A stretch of 19,526 nucleotides of DNA from Synergistaceae bacterium (GTDB taxonomy: Bacteria > Synergistota > Synergistia > Synergistales > Aminobacteriaceae). Position 1 is the stretch's first letter. Every line of letters starts with the position of its first letter. The DNA is taken from positions 1 to 19,526 of the forward strand of contig JALHFZ010000032.1 of assembly GCA_022837505.1 (NCBI GenBank), in the 5' to 3' direction. The translations under genes and the position numbers were made by a program. The notes beneath the pieces were generated by a model that saw nothing but the letters and a program-made list of their open reading frames with translations, was not told the origin of the DNA and ran no database searches. Below, in pieces: positions 7,632 through 15,901 of this stretch.

Positions 7632-8416
7632 AGCTGCCCAGGGGGAAGCTCTCCCTCTCCCTCGGAAGCCTCCTTTTTCTGCTGCTCACCCTTCTCTTCC
7701 GGGAGAGCCCGGAGCTGCCCATACCTCCCTCCTCCATCACCGTCTCCGACGGGGACACCATCTCCATGGAGATTCAGGGGGAGAGGGAGACCATCCGGTA
7801 CCTTCTCATGGATACACCGGAGCTTCATCACCCCTCCCGTCCGGTGGAGGAGCTGGGCAAAGAGGCCCGGGAGGAGAATATCCGTCTCCTCTCCCTCGGC
7901 CCCGTACGCCTCGAGTTCGACAGGGAACGGCGCGACCGGTACGGACGGCTTCTGGCCTTCGTCTGGGTCAGGACAGCCCAAGGGGAGATCATGGTCAACG
8001 AGGAGCTTGTGCGGAAGGGGCTGGCCCTGCCCCTGGTCATCCCCCCCAACGGAAAATACTCCGACCGGATTTTTTCCGCCATGGCCGAGGCCCGGGAGAA
8101 GGGCCGGGGGCTGTGGGGGAGGGCGGCGAAAAGAATTTTCACCCCCGCCCAGCTCTGGAGCGAGGCCCCCTACCTGGCGGGAACCTTCGTGACCGTGAAT
8201 ATGACCGTGGAAAAGGCGGAGAAAAAGGGAAGGCGGCTCTTTCTCCGCCAGGGGAAGGTGACCCTGAGCGCCTATCGCAGCAAGGAAACGGAGCCTCTCT
8301 GGCGCCTCAGAGAGGGAGACCGGATACGGGCCTCGGGGAAGGTTCTCCTCAGCCATAAGGGGTGTGAGATTCCCCTCGTCTCGGGCCTTCAGGTCTCCCT
8401 GGTGTCCTCTCCCTGA
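7628..8416 (+). CDS. membrane-anchored thermonuclease homologue (SNase fold)
   Basis: A 262-residue protein with an N-terminal signal or anchor helix (about 8-24) followed by a staphylococcal-nuclease domain. By comparison with micrococcal nuclease, the catalytic set is present: VSDGDT (39-44, metal-binding Asp43), IRYLLMDTPE (56-65, Arg57, Asp62, Glu65) and DRYGR (103-107, Arg107). The final roughly 90 residues form an extra domain with alternating strands ending in VSGLQVSLVSSP, perhaps a second OB-like fold. Expected to act outside the cytoplasmic membrane as a Ca-dependent nuclease. Start overlaps the stop of the preceding gene. Confidence 0.85.
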   Translation: MKLPRGKLSLSLGSLLFLLLTLLFRESPELPIPPSSITVSDGDTISMEIQGERETIRYLLMDTPELHHPSRPVEELGKEAREENIRLLSLGPVRLEFDRERRDRYGRLLAFVWVRTAQGEIMVNEELVRKGLALPLVIPPNGKYSDRIFSAMAEAREKGRGLWGRAAKRIFTPAQLWSEAPYLAGTFVTVNMTVEKAEKKGRRLFLRQGKVTLSAYRSKETEPLWRLREGDRIRASGKVLLSHKGCEIPLVSGLQVSLVSSP

Positions 8417-8738
8417 ACTCTGCCTCCTCTAGCGTGCCTTTTTTTCTTTCCACAAAGGGCAAACTTATCCACAAAGGCTCAGTAAATGAGCCTTCAGCCC
8501 TCTTTTTCAGAACTTATCCACATACTTGTCCACATATCCACACCTTTTCCCGCTCCAGGGGAACTCCACATATGGGTCGTACAGATCTGATTTTTTCTTC
8601 TTCGAGGTTCAGTAATACAACGCTGGTTTCTCCGGGAAAATTCGTTATCATAGTATTCTGTACGAAATGTACGCCCTTTTTCATCCGTACCCCCTTACGG
8701 AACAATTCTGCCTCAGCGGCATGAAGGGAAGAAAGCAC
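8417..8738. other. oriC: candidate replication origin (DnaA-box cluster)
   Basis: This intergenic gap holds four same-strand DnaA-type boxes. There are perfect TTATCCACA at 8465-8473 and 8514-8522, one-mismatch TTGTCCACA at 8526-8534, and ATATCCACA at 8534-8542. A weaker match CTTTCCACA is at 8446-8454. An 8-bp inverted repeat (8474-8494) lies between the first two boxes. A pyrimidine-rich AT stretch at 8589-8603 follows and could be the unwinding element. Proximity of rsmG-parAB and parS sites and the switch of gene direction nearby support an origin. A DnaA-regulated promoter region is the alternative. dnaA is not in the window. Confidence 0.65.
8474..8494. repeat. 8-bp inverted repeat between DnaA boxes
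   Basis: AAGGCTCA (8474-8481) and TGAGCCTT (8487-8494) form a perfect stem with a GTAAA loop, starting right after the first perfect DnaA box. It may be part of the origin architecture. Alternatively it may be the terminator of the nuclease gene, although the T-rich run follows only about 8 nt after the stem. Confidence 0.65.
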
Positions 8739-11700
8739 ATGGCGGCAGGAAAAAAGAAAAAAATACTCTCCCTCCTCATCCTCCTTCCCCTCGTCGTAAT
8801 CGGGTTTCTCTCCTTCTTTCTTCTTTCGGGAAAGGACGTCGCCGTCTCCACCTACAAGCAGACTCTCCAGAATATGATCTCCGATACCCCCGGATGGAGC
8901 TTCGACGCCGGTCCTATCTCGGGCAACCCGGTCACCGGGTATGTGGCCGAGGATGTCCGCATTTTCTATCTCGAAAGGGAGATCGCCCGGGCGAAAAGCC
9001 TTGCTGTCCGACTCTCCCTCCTCTCCCTCGCCAGAGGAAAGCCAGAGGCGAGCAGGGTCACCCTCCGGGAGGTCTTTCTTCCGGCGGAGGAATTTTTTGC
9101 CGCCCTCCGGGAGACGGATTTTCCGCCGTCGGAGGACGAAGACGCCCCTCTCGAACATTTCCCCGTGGTGGTCCTCACATCGGCCCTCCTGTCGGCGCCG
9201 GGGGGGGATATCCTCCTTGAAAATTTCCGCCTCTCCCCCGGAGAGGGGAGCATCACCTTCGCGGGAGGGGGGAAGCTGCTCAATCTCCCCCTTGAGGTGG
9301 GGGGCTCCCTCGTAGCGGAGGACGGACTTTCCGTCAGCAACGCCTACCTGAAGGCCGGAGAGGCCGTCCTGACCCTCTCGGGCTCCCTCTCGCCGGAAGT
9401 CACCCTTGAAGGAACCCTCGAGAAGCTCTCCCTTCAGCAGATCGCCCCTCTGGCCGCTCTCCCCTCGGGCGTCACGGGAACCCTTGCCTCCACGGTACTC
9501 CTCAGCCGTCCGGGGGGGAGCCTCCTGCTCTCGGGGGAGGGAACCCTTACGAAGGGGAACATCAGCGGCCTTGAAACGGACGGGAAATTCCTCTGGTCCG
9601 CCGACGGCGGAAAGTTGACCCTCGACCCCGGGGAGGCCACCGTCTTTTCCTCTCCCGTCAGGGGGAACCTCTCCTTTTTCTTCGGCGAAGATCCCCAGGC
9701 GGAGATGAACCTCTTCCTCAAAAATGTCCGCTTCGACGAATGGACGGACTTTTTCCCCTGGCTATCCTCCGCGGAAGGCACCCTTTCCACCCTGGACGTT
9801 TCCCTTGCAGGCCCCCTGGACAGGCTCTCCGGGCCGGTACAATTCAGCGCTTCAAAGATCCTCGCCGGGGGAATTCCCGTGACGGATGTGAGGGGGAGCG
9901 TTGTCCTCGAGGAGAGCGACCGCTTCGCCCTTCAGGCCGCAGGGCGGTGGCAGGGCTCCCCCCTGACCGTGGACGGCGGGAGCGAACCGGAAGGCCGGGG
10001 ACTTCGCTTTCTTCTGCGGTCCGAATCCCTCGATCTGAAGAAGGCCGGAGCGGTCTACGGCCCCTCCCTCGCCCTTGAAGGGACGGGGACGGCCGACGGC
10101 AAGATCCTCCTCTCCGAGGGGGGAGACCTCCAGATCATCGGCTTTCTCAAGGCGCCGAAATTCGCCCTCCTCGGCACTAGGGGGGAGAGCCTCTCCGTGG
10201 CCTTTACGGGGAATGAAAAGCAGCTCGATTTTTCGTCCCTCAGCGTGAAGATCCCCGGAGGAGGGGATCTTTCGGGGAGCGGAAAAGTCACCTCCCTCGA
10301 CACGAACGAACCGGGGGTGAACTTCACCGGCACGGGCAAGAACATCCCCGCCTCTTTTCTCGAGTCCCTTCTTTCAAAGGACAGCCCCCTCGGCGGAAAG
10401 GGGACCTTCGACCTTCAGTGGGGCCTCTCCGGCCCCCTGGGGAAACCCGCGGCGACCTTCCAGCTCAGGGGGAAGGATACCCCCCTCTCCCCCCTTCTTC
10501 CCCTCCGAAAAGTGGCCCTCAACGGAAAGTACGCCGGAGACAGGCTCCTCCTCTCCGACGGATCGGCCTCCCTTTTCGGCGGCCAGGTGAGCCTCGGAGG
10601 GGAGGTGGCCCTGTCGGGCGTTCCCTCCCTCGATCTCAGGGGAAAAATCTCCGGCCTTTCCGCTGCCGCCCTGGCCTCCCTCGGAGGGGCGGAGCTGCCG
10701 AAGGGGAAGGGGGAGATATCAGGGGAGTACGCCCTTGCGGGAAAAGCGGACTCACCGAAGATATCCCTCTCCCTTTCCTCACCCTCCCTCTCCCTCGAAG
10801 ACACATCCCTCGATGACCTCCGCCTCAGGGCGGAGGGAACCCTGCCGGACCTGAAGATCCAGGAATTTTCCGCCCGGTTCGGAAAGTCCCTTCTCAGCGC
10901 CGCCGGTTCGGTGAGCTTCGCAAAGGGAGGGGCGATCAACCTGAAGGCCTCGGGGAAGGACCTTGACCTCCGGTCTCTCTCAGCGGCATTCTTCCCGGGG
11001 TCGCCCCTCGGCGGAAGCATGGACGGAGAGGTCTCCCTCACGGGGACCCTGGGAGGAAAACAGACCCTCCTTTTCTCGGGGAAAGCCCCCCTCGTCACAC
11101 TCCACGGCACCCTCCTGGAGGATGTGAACGTCACGGTCAGGCCGAAGGGGCAGGATCGCTTCGCCTTCTCGATGGAGGGGCTTCTCGGCTCGAGCAGCCT
11201 TGCCTTGACGGGGGAGATCGAGCCCACAGAGGACGGCGCGGCCTTCTCCGTTAAAAACAGCAGCAAAATCGATATCGCCGCCACTGCCGCCGGATATTCC
11301 AGCCAGGCGGCGGGGATCGTCCGGGGAGAGGCCGATTTCGAGGCGAAGGGGCGGATAGGAAAGGAAGGGCTCACTGCGGAGGGGACGATCTCCTCCGGGA
11401 AGGTGGGCTTCTACCGCACGGAGGCGACGGACGTGAAGATCCCCTTCCTCTGGAAGGACAACCTGATGACAGTAAAGGGAGGAAAGGCCGTCTACTACGG
11501 TGGAACAGCCGACCTCTCCGGCACCCTCGACCCTGCCACCATGCGGTGGGAGGGGAACCTCTCGGTGAAGGGGTTCAGCCTTGAGAGGGTCACGACACCA
11601 ATGCTCGACGGTGAGGGGGCCGTGACGGGAACAGCGGACCTCACCATGCGGGGGAGCGGTACGGGGGGGATGGTGGGGCTCGTCTTCGGAAGCGGGCAGC

Positions 11701-12341
11701 TTGCGGCCCGGGAGGGGGCCGTGAAGGGGTTCGAGGCGGTCAAATCCGTCTCGCCGAGCGGCGAAATCCCCTTCACCTCCGTCCTGGCAAGCTTCAACGT
11801 GGACGGCCGGAACATCTTTCTTCTGCCGGGAAGCAGGATCTCCGCCCCTCCGGGAAACGACGTCTACCGCTACTTCTCCGCCAGCGGCTCCCTTGGGTGG
11901 AATGAGGCCCCCCTCGATCTGAAATGCCTCGGGGACATAAACATCCGGGCCCTCAATGCCTTCCTCGGCGCCCTTCAGGGGATCATCTCCATCGACGGCA
12001 ACCCCCTGACGGACCCCCAGTTCCTCTCAAATTTCCTCACCGGGCTGCTTGGGGGAATGTCCGTCCGGGACTTCCGGGAGACCACCTTCAACCTCAAGGG
12101 AAGCTGGGAATCCCCGGCCCTCACGGATCTTAAGGTGAAAAGCAACCAGATGCCGGCCAATATCCCCCGGTCGGGCCCGGGGAACAACGGCGAGACGAAG
12201 ATCAAGATCTCTGTGGATATCCCCACGGGCGAGGGGAAGGATACGGGGACGAGCACGGAGGACCAGGTCAAGAAACAGCTTCTGGAGAACATCATGAAAC
12301 AGATCATCCGCCCCGGAACCCCCGACGAGAACCTTCCGTAG
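8739..12341 (+). CDS. AsmA/TamB-like envelope protein
   Basis: A protein of about 1,200 residues with a basic N-terminus (GKKKK), one membrane anchor (about 9-31) and a very long, repetitive, beta-strand-rich body of alternating Leu/Ser/Gly segments. This is the build of AsmA-clan proteins (AsmA, TamB, YhdP), which span the periplasm as hydrophobic-groove bridges and are implicated in phospholipid movement to the outer membrane. The C-terminal part (GQLAAREGAVKGFEAVKS, FTSVLASFNVDG, LDLKCLGDI) matches the AsmA C-terminal pattern. I chose the ATG at 8739 (GGGAAG upstream, directly before the basic anchor). In-frame ATGs at 8667 and 8721 lack a ribosome-binding site. The next genes make phosphatidylethanolamine. 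Confidence 0.8.
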   Translation: MAAGKKKKILSLLILLPLVVIGFLSFFLLSGKDVAVSTYKQTLQNMISDTPGWSFDAGPISGNPVTGYVAEDVRIFYLEREIARAKSLAVRLSLLSLARGKPEASRVTLREVFLPAEEFFAALRETDFPPSEDEDAPLEHFPVVVLTSALLSAPGGDILLENFRLSPGEGSITFAGGGKLLNLPLEVGGSLVAEDGLSVSNAYLKAGEAVLTLSGSLSPEVTLEGTLEKLSLQQIAPLAALPSGVTGTLASTVLLSRPGGSLLLSGEGTLTKGNISGLETDGKFLWSADGGKLTLDPGEATVFSSPVRGNLSFFFGEDPQAEMNLFLKNVRFDEWTDFFPWLSSAEGTLSTLDVSLAGPLDRLSGPVQFSASKILAGGIPVTDVRGSVVLEESDRFALQAAGRWQGSPLTVDGGSEPEGRGLRFLLRSESLDLKKAGAVYGPSLALEGTGTADGKILLSEGGDLQIIGFLKAPKFALLGTRGESLSVAFTGNEKQLDFSSLSVKIPGGGDLSGSGKVTSLDTNEPGVNFTGTGKNIPASFLESLLSKDSPLGGKGTFDLQWGLSGPLGKPAATFQLRGKDTPLSPLLPLRKVALNGKYAGDRLLLSDGSASLFGGQVSLGGEVALSGVPSLDLRGKISGLSAAALASLGGAELPKGKGEISGEYALAGKADSPKISLSLSSPSLSLEDTSLDDLRLRAEGTLPDLKIQEFSARFGKSLLSAAGSVSFAKGGAINLKASGKDLDLRSLSAAFFPGSPLGGSMDGEVSLTGTLGGKQTLLFSGKAPLVTLHGTLLEDVNVTVRPKGQDRFAFSMEGLLGSSSLALTGEIEPTEDGAAFSVKNSSKIDIAATAAGYSSQAAGIVRGEADFEAKGRIGKEGLTAEGTISSGKVGFYRTEATDVKIPFLWKDNLMTVKGGKAVYYGGTADLSGTLDPATMRWEGNLSVKGFSLERVTTPMLDGEGAVTGTADLTMRGSGTGGMVGLVFGSGQLAAREGAVKGFEAVKSVSPSGEIPFTSVLASFNVDGRNIFLLPGSRISAPPGNDVYRYFSASGSLGWNEAPLDLKCLGDINIRALNAFLGALQGIISIDGNPLTDPQFLSNFLTGLLGGMSVRDFRETTFNLKGSWESPALTDLKVKSNQMPANIPRSGPGNNGETKIKISVDIPTGEGKDTGTSTEDQVKKQLLENIMKQIIRPGTPDENLP

Positions 12342-12349
12342 AATGTATG

Positions 12350-12378
12350 GTGACCCCGGACAGCAGGTAGGGTATAAT
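12350..12378 (+). promoter_or_regulatory. promoter of the psd-pssA operon
   Basis: A -35-like GTGACC (12350-12355) and a perfect -10 TATAAT (12373-12378) are separated by 17 bp, in the 75-nt gap between the AsmA-like gene and psd. The predicted start is near 12385, leaving a short leader with the ribosome-binding site GAGGAG. Pattern and spacing only. Confidence 0.7.
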
Positions 12379-12416
12379 AGTCCGACAACGCTATAAAATG
12401 TGAGGAGAGATTTTTT

Positions 12417-13103
12417 ATGAAATTCAGACCTGAGGTAAAACCCTTTCTCCTCGGATCCGTTGCGGCCGGTGCGGTTCTGTATCTGCTGCTGCGCCTTCTG
12501 GGAATATCCTCCGGCGGCGCCCTTACGGGCGGTGTTATCCTGGCCGCCGCGGGGGTAGGGTATATGCTCTTCTTCTTCCGGGACCCCGACATGGAAACCC
12601 CCCGGGAGCCCGGGCTTGTGGTGGCCGCCGCAAGCGGCAAACTGGCCAAAATAACGGAGGTATACGAAAAAGATTATCTGAAAAGGGACACCGTGCGGAT
12701 CAGCATCTTTCTGAGCCTCTTCGACGTCCATGTAAACCGTTTTCCCATCGGGGGCTATTCCACCTTCCTGGGGTATTTTCCGGGAAAGCGCTTCTTCACC
12801 TTCGATGAGAAATCCTCCGACTTCAACCAGCACAATGCAGTCCTCGTCCGCGGCGAGGGAACGACCTGCCTCATCCGCCAGATTGTGGGGCCCGTCTGCC
12901 GCAGGGTGGTCTACTGGCTGCGCCCCGACAAAATGGAAGTGGTACAGCGGGGTGAGAAGTTCGGCATGATGAAGTTCGGCTCCCGCCTCGATATGTATTT
13001 CCCCAAGGGGGACATCGAGATCATCGCCTCCCTGGGGGACCAGGTGACTGCCGGCGAGACCGTCATCGCCCGGATCATCCCGGAGGAGAAGCGGGCGCAA
13101 TGA
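12417..13103 (+). CDS. psd: Psd, phosphatidylserine decarboxylase proenzyme
   Basis: Psd converts phosphatidylserine to phosphatidylethanolamine at the inner membrane and uses a pyruvoyl group made by self-cleavage. The 228-residue protein is of the short type. It has two N-terminal hydrophobic segments (about 8-26 and 34-54), FFFRDP (52-57), the FLSLFDVHVNR motif (98-108, conserved His105) and the autocleavage site FGS at 187-189, where cleavage between Gly188 and Ser189 gives the pyruvoyl-bearing alpha chain. GAGGAG precedes the ATG. Its stop overlaps the start of pssA (ATGA), so the two enzymes of the pathway are co-translated. Confidence 0.95.
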   Translation: MKFRPEVKPFLLGSVAAGAVLYLLLRLLGISSGGALTGGVILAAAGVGYMLFFFRDPDMETPREPGLVVAAASGKLAKITEVYEKDYLKRDTVRISIFLSLFDVHVNRFPIGGYSTFLGYFPGKRFFTFDEKSSDFNQHNAVLVRGEGTTCLIRQIVGPVCRRVVYWLRPDKMEVVQRGEKFGMMKFGSRLDMYFPKGDIEIIASLGDQVTAGETVIARIIPEEKRAQ

Positions 13104-13882
13104 AGGGAAGAGCCGTCCCGCGCCCCCGGATTCTGGCCAACTGGCGGAGGATCGTCCCCTCCGGGGTGACCCTCTCCGCCCTTTTCTTCGGCTTCGCGAG
13201 CATTCTGACCACCCTGGAGGCCATGAGGCTGGACATCCCTTCCCTCCTGGCCCGGTCGGCCCAGTACATCATGATCGCCCTCATTCTCGACGGCCTTGAC
13301 GGAAACCTCGCCCGGTGGCTCAAGGGGTCTACCGACCTCGGGGCGGAGCTCGACACCTTCGTCGACTTCACCGCCTTCGGCGCGGCCCCGGCGGTGCTCC
13401 TCTACGCCATGCTCCTCCACGGCCCCAGCCCCTTCTGGCGGACGGCCCTCCCCACCCTCATCGTCTTTTCGGGGGCCCTGCGCCTCTCAAAGTTCCGGAT
13501 CATAGACCCTCTCCGGGGGCAGGGAGGGTTCATCGGCCTCCCCATCACGGTCAACTCCTCCTGGATCGCCCTGGCCGCCTTCGCGGCCCTGATCCTCTCT
13601 CCCGAAGGGCATCTTCTCGTTCGGGGGCCTCTCTCCGTCATCTTCCAGTTTTTCATCCTCGTCATGATCATTCTTCAGCTTTCGAACCTCCGATACCCCA
13701 AGCCTTCAAACAAGATAAAGTATTTTGCCCCCGCGGCCATCGTCGTCCTTCTTCTGTGGATTCTCAGCCAGACCTACGCGGCGGTGATCGCCCTTCTTCT
13801 GGCCCTCGGATGCATCGGCTATGTCCTCACGGGCCCCATGATCCACAAACATTCAGCCCTGAAGCGGGCGGAAGAAAAATAG
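13100..13882 (+). CDS. pssA: PssA, CDP-diacylglycerol-serine O-phosphatidyltransferase
   Basis: PssA makes phosphatidylserine from CDP-diacylglycerol and serine in the membrane. The CDP-alcohol phosphatidyltransferase signature D(x2)DG(x2)AR(x8)G(x3)D(x3)D is complete: Asp64, Asp67-Gly68, Ala71-Arg72, Gly81, Asp85 and Asp89. The 260-residue protein has multiple hydrophobic segments, an AFGAAPAVLLY helix and an RLSKFRI segment typical of the PssA branch. The neighbour psd uses its product, which supports serine as the acceptor alcohol. It starts at the ATG overlapping the psd stop. The ROK kinase gene begins only 4 nt after its stop. Confidence 0.95.
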   Translation: MKGRAVPRPRILANWRRIVPSGVTLSALFFGFASILTTLEAMRLDIPSLLARSAQYIMIALILDGLDGNLARWLKGSTDLGAELDTFVDFTAFGAAPAVLLYAMLLHGPSPFWRTALPTLIVFSGALRLSKFRIIDPLRGQGGFIGLPITVNSSWIALAAFAALILSPEGHLLVRGPLSVIFQFFILVMIILQLSNLRYPKPSNKIKYFAPAAIVVLLLWILSQTYAAVIALLLALGCIGYVLTGPMIHKHSALKRAEEK

Positions 13883-13886
13883 GACC

Positions 13887-14771
13887 ATGAAGGCCATCGG
13901 AGTCGACCTGGGAGGGCACAAGATCGCAGCGGCCTTCGTCGAGGACGGCCTCATCCTCGACAGGCTCTCCGAGCAGACGGAAATCCGCGAGCCCGAGGCC
14001 GTCCTCGAGAAAATCTCCCTGCTCGCCCGATCCCTCGGCGCCGGAGAGGACTGCCCCGTAGGGGTAGGCATCCCCGGAATGCTCGACGCCGGGCGGAACA
14101 TCTCCCTTCAGCTCCCCAACTTTCCCGGATGGAGCGGCCTTCCGGTGAAGAAAATTCTCTCATCGAAGATCGGCTCCCGGGTGGAGATCGAAAACGACGC
14201 CAACTGCCATGCCCTCGGCGAGGGGTGGCAGGGGGCGGCTGTGGGCATGACGGACTTCATCCTTTTCACCCTGGGAACGGGCATCGGCGGGGGAATTGTG
14301 GTGAACGGACGGATCCTCCGGGGGTACCACGGCATGGCTGGAGAACCGGGGCACCTTGTGGTGGGGACGGCCGAACCCTGCGGATGCGGCTCCTTCGGCC
14401 ACCTGGAGGGGATCAGCGGAGCAGACGCCCTCGAGCGCCAGGCTGTGGCCATGGGACTGCAGCCCGACCTGAAGTACCTCTGGTCGAAACGGGATGACCC
14501 CGAGGTCGCCCCACTGTGGAACCGGGGGCTCGACTACATGGCGAAGGGTATCGCTTCAGCGGTCCACCTCTTCGACCCCCAGGCCGTGATCCTCGGCGGC
14601 GGACTGAGCCGCGGTGAGGGATTCCTTGACCTCCTCCGCCCCAGAGTGAACGACTACCTGGCCCCGCCCTTCCGGAAAGTCTTCGACCTCCGCATCAGCC
14701 TCCTGGGCAACGATGCCGCCACCATCGGGGCTGCCGCCCTCACCAGGCTGCAGCGTCCGGAAGGAGCATAG
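13887..14771 (+). CDS. ROK-family sugar kinase (glucokinase-like)
   Basis: A 294-residue ROK kinase that phosphorylates a hexose or amino sugar with ATP. It has the N-terminal phosphate loop GVDLGGHKIAAAFV (5-18), catalytic Asp104 in ENDANCHALGE, and the second phosphate motif FTLGTGIGGGIV (127-138). The GEPGH motif (152-156) and late VILGGGLS are also present. The ROK zinc motif is altered: CxCGxxGC reads CGCGSFGH (165-172), with His172 where the third Cys is expected. This is compatible with a zinc site but unusual. Substrate cannot be fixed from sequence. It follows pssA by 4 nt in the same operon. Confidence 0.9.
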   Translation: MKAIGVDLGGHKIAAAFVEDGLILDRLSEQTEIREPEAVLEKISLLARSLGAGEDCPVGVGIPGMLDAGRNISLQLPNFPGWSGLPVKKILSSKIGSRVEIENDANCHALGEGWQGAAVGMTDFILFTLGTGIGGGIVVNGRILRGYHGMAGEPGHLVVGTAEPCGCGSFGHLEGISGADALERQAVAMGLQPDLKYLWSKRDDPEVAPLWNRGLDYMAKGIASAVHLFDPQAVILGGGLSRGEGFLDLLRPRVNDYLAPPFRKVFDLRISLLGNDAATIGAAALTRLQRPEGA

Positions 14772-14778
14772 TTTCTTC

Positions 14779-15798
14779 TTGACACCGGCCGCCATCACCG
14801 ATAAGTCCGGGCAGAAAGTGAAATTTCCGGCCGAATTCCCCCTCTCCACTGACATGCTGCACCACCGGCCCGTGCCCCGATCCATTCTTGAGATTCTTCC
14901 CCTGAAAAACCGTCATTCCCTCTCCGTCTCCACCGGAAGGAGCGCGCTCTCTCTCGCCCTCGATTCTCTCCCACAGGAAGATATCACGGGAAAGGCGTGG
15001 CTGCCTGCGATCTGCTGTTCTTCCGTCGCCGCTCCCTTTCTCGCCAGGGGATATACCCTGCTCTTTTACGGTGACCCCGGGCGGGACGGGCTGCCCCCCC
15101 TGGCCAGGGGTGACGTCTTTTTGTATATTCACTTCTGCGGCTTTCCAAGCCGGGCCGCAGAGAAACTGCTGTCCGATCTGCCCGGAAACCGGTACCCTTT
15201 TGTGGTGGAGGACTGCGTTTCCGCCCTCTTCACCGCCAATGTGGGGGAGTTCGGCGACTTCGTCCTCTACAGCTTCCGAAAATTCCTGGCCGTACCGGAC
15301 GGCGGACTGCTGCTTTCCCGGAGTCCTCTGAAAACTGCCCTCGAACCGGCCCGGGAACCCTTTATTGCGGCAAAAACCCTCGGAAGCCTCCTGAACTCGC
15401 CTGAACTTCTCCGCAGAGGAGAAGATCTTCTCGATACAGACCATGCTCCCAGGGAACCTTCGGACCTGGGACGGTACATCCTCGACCGCCTTCCCTGGGA
15501 GCATATCCCCGGAGCACGGAGGAAAAACTACGCCATTCTGGCGAGCCTGATCCCGGGCGCTCTTCCCCTGGACGAAGACACCGTCCCCCTGGGCCTGCCT
15601 CTTTTCCTTCCAAAGGGCAAGGCTGAGCTGGAGAGGCGCCTCCGGGGCGCGGGATTTGACCCGCCTTTCTCGTGGGATGCTCCTCCAGGCGACCCGAAAA
15701 AGGAAGCGGAACGGGTAGTGGTCCTCCCCTGCGACGAGCGGATGGAGGAGGAGGATCTCGAAAAAATGGCGGAATTGTGCCTTCCCTTTCTTTCCTGA
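14779..15798 (+). CDS. DegT/DnrJ-like PLP-dependent aminotransferase
   Basis: A protein of about 339 residues resembling the DegT/DnrJ/EryC1/StrS sugar aminotransferase family. It has the TGRSALSLAL helix near the start of the fold, VVEDCVSAL (PLP-ring Asp, about residue 145) and LYSFRKFLAVPDGGLLL with the likely Schiff-base lysine near residue 168. The sequence between motifs is divergent, so the reaction is unknown. Start is uncertain: TTG at 14779 follows GGAAGGAG by 12 nt, and the alternatives are GTG 14818, ATG 14854 or ATG 14713 inside the kinase gene. It is the last gene of the psd operon; with a sugar kinase beside it, amino-sugar metabolism is possible. Confidence 0.72.
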   Translation: MTPAAITDKSGQKVKFPAEFPLSTDMLHHRPVPRSILEILPLKNRHSLSVSTGRSALSLALDSLPQEDITGKAWLPAICCSSVAAPFLARGYTLLFYGDPGRDGLPPLARGDVFLYIHFCGFPSRAAEKLLSDLPGNRYPFVVEDCVSALFTANVGEFGDFVLYSFRKFLAVPDGGLLLSRSPLKTALEPAREPFIAAKTLGSLLNSPELLRRGEDLLDTDHAPREPSDLGRYILDRLPWEHIPGARRKNYAILASLIPGALPLDEDTVPLGLPLFLPKGKAELERRLRGAGFDPPFSWDAPPGDPKKEAERVVVLPCDERMEEEDLEKMAELCLPFLS

Positions 15799-15823
15799 TA
15801 GGGACTCGGCGGTGCAGCGATGC

Positions 15824-15842
15824 GCTGTTGAAATACAACAGC
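15824..15842. repeat. 7-bp inverted repeat between convergent genes
   Basis: GCTGTTG (15824-15830) and CAACAGC (15836-15842) form a perfect stem with an AAATA loop. It lies 25 nt after the plus-strand aminotransferase gene and 60 nt after the end of the minus-strand arsenic operon. It is well placed to be a shared terminator, but there is no clear T-run on either side. It also marks the boundary between the two composition styles. Confidence 0.5.
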
Positions 15843-15901
15843 ACTTTCGGCAAGGAACTTCGAGTATCGCGGCGGGTTCCGCATTCACTCCGGGGCCTTT
15901 G

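Noticed and set aside
10415..11374. 319-codon minus-strand open frame inside the AsmA-like gene
   Set aside because: Arg/Pro/Ser-rich low-complexity translation typical of an antisense frame; the plus-strand gene is continuous through it.
14740..15888. 382-codon minus-strand open frame across the DegT-like gene
   Set aside because: It is longer than the gene it opposes, but lacks any recognisable motif, whereas the plus frame has PLP-enzyme motifs and operon spacing.
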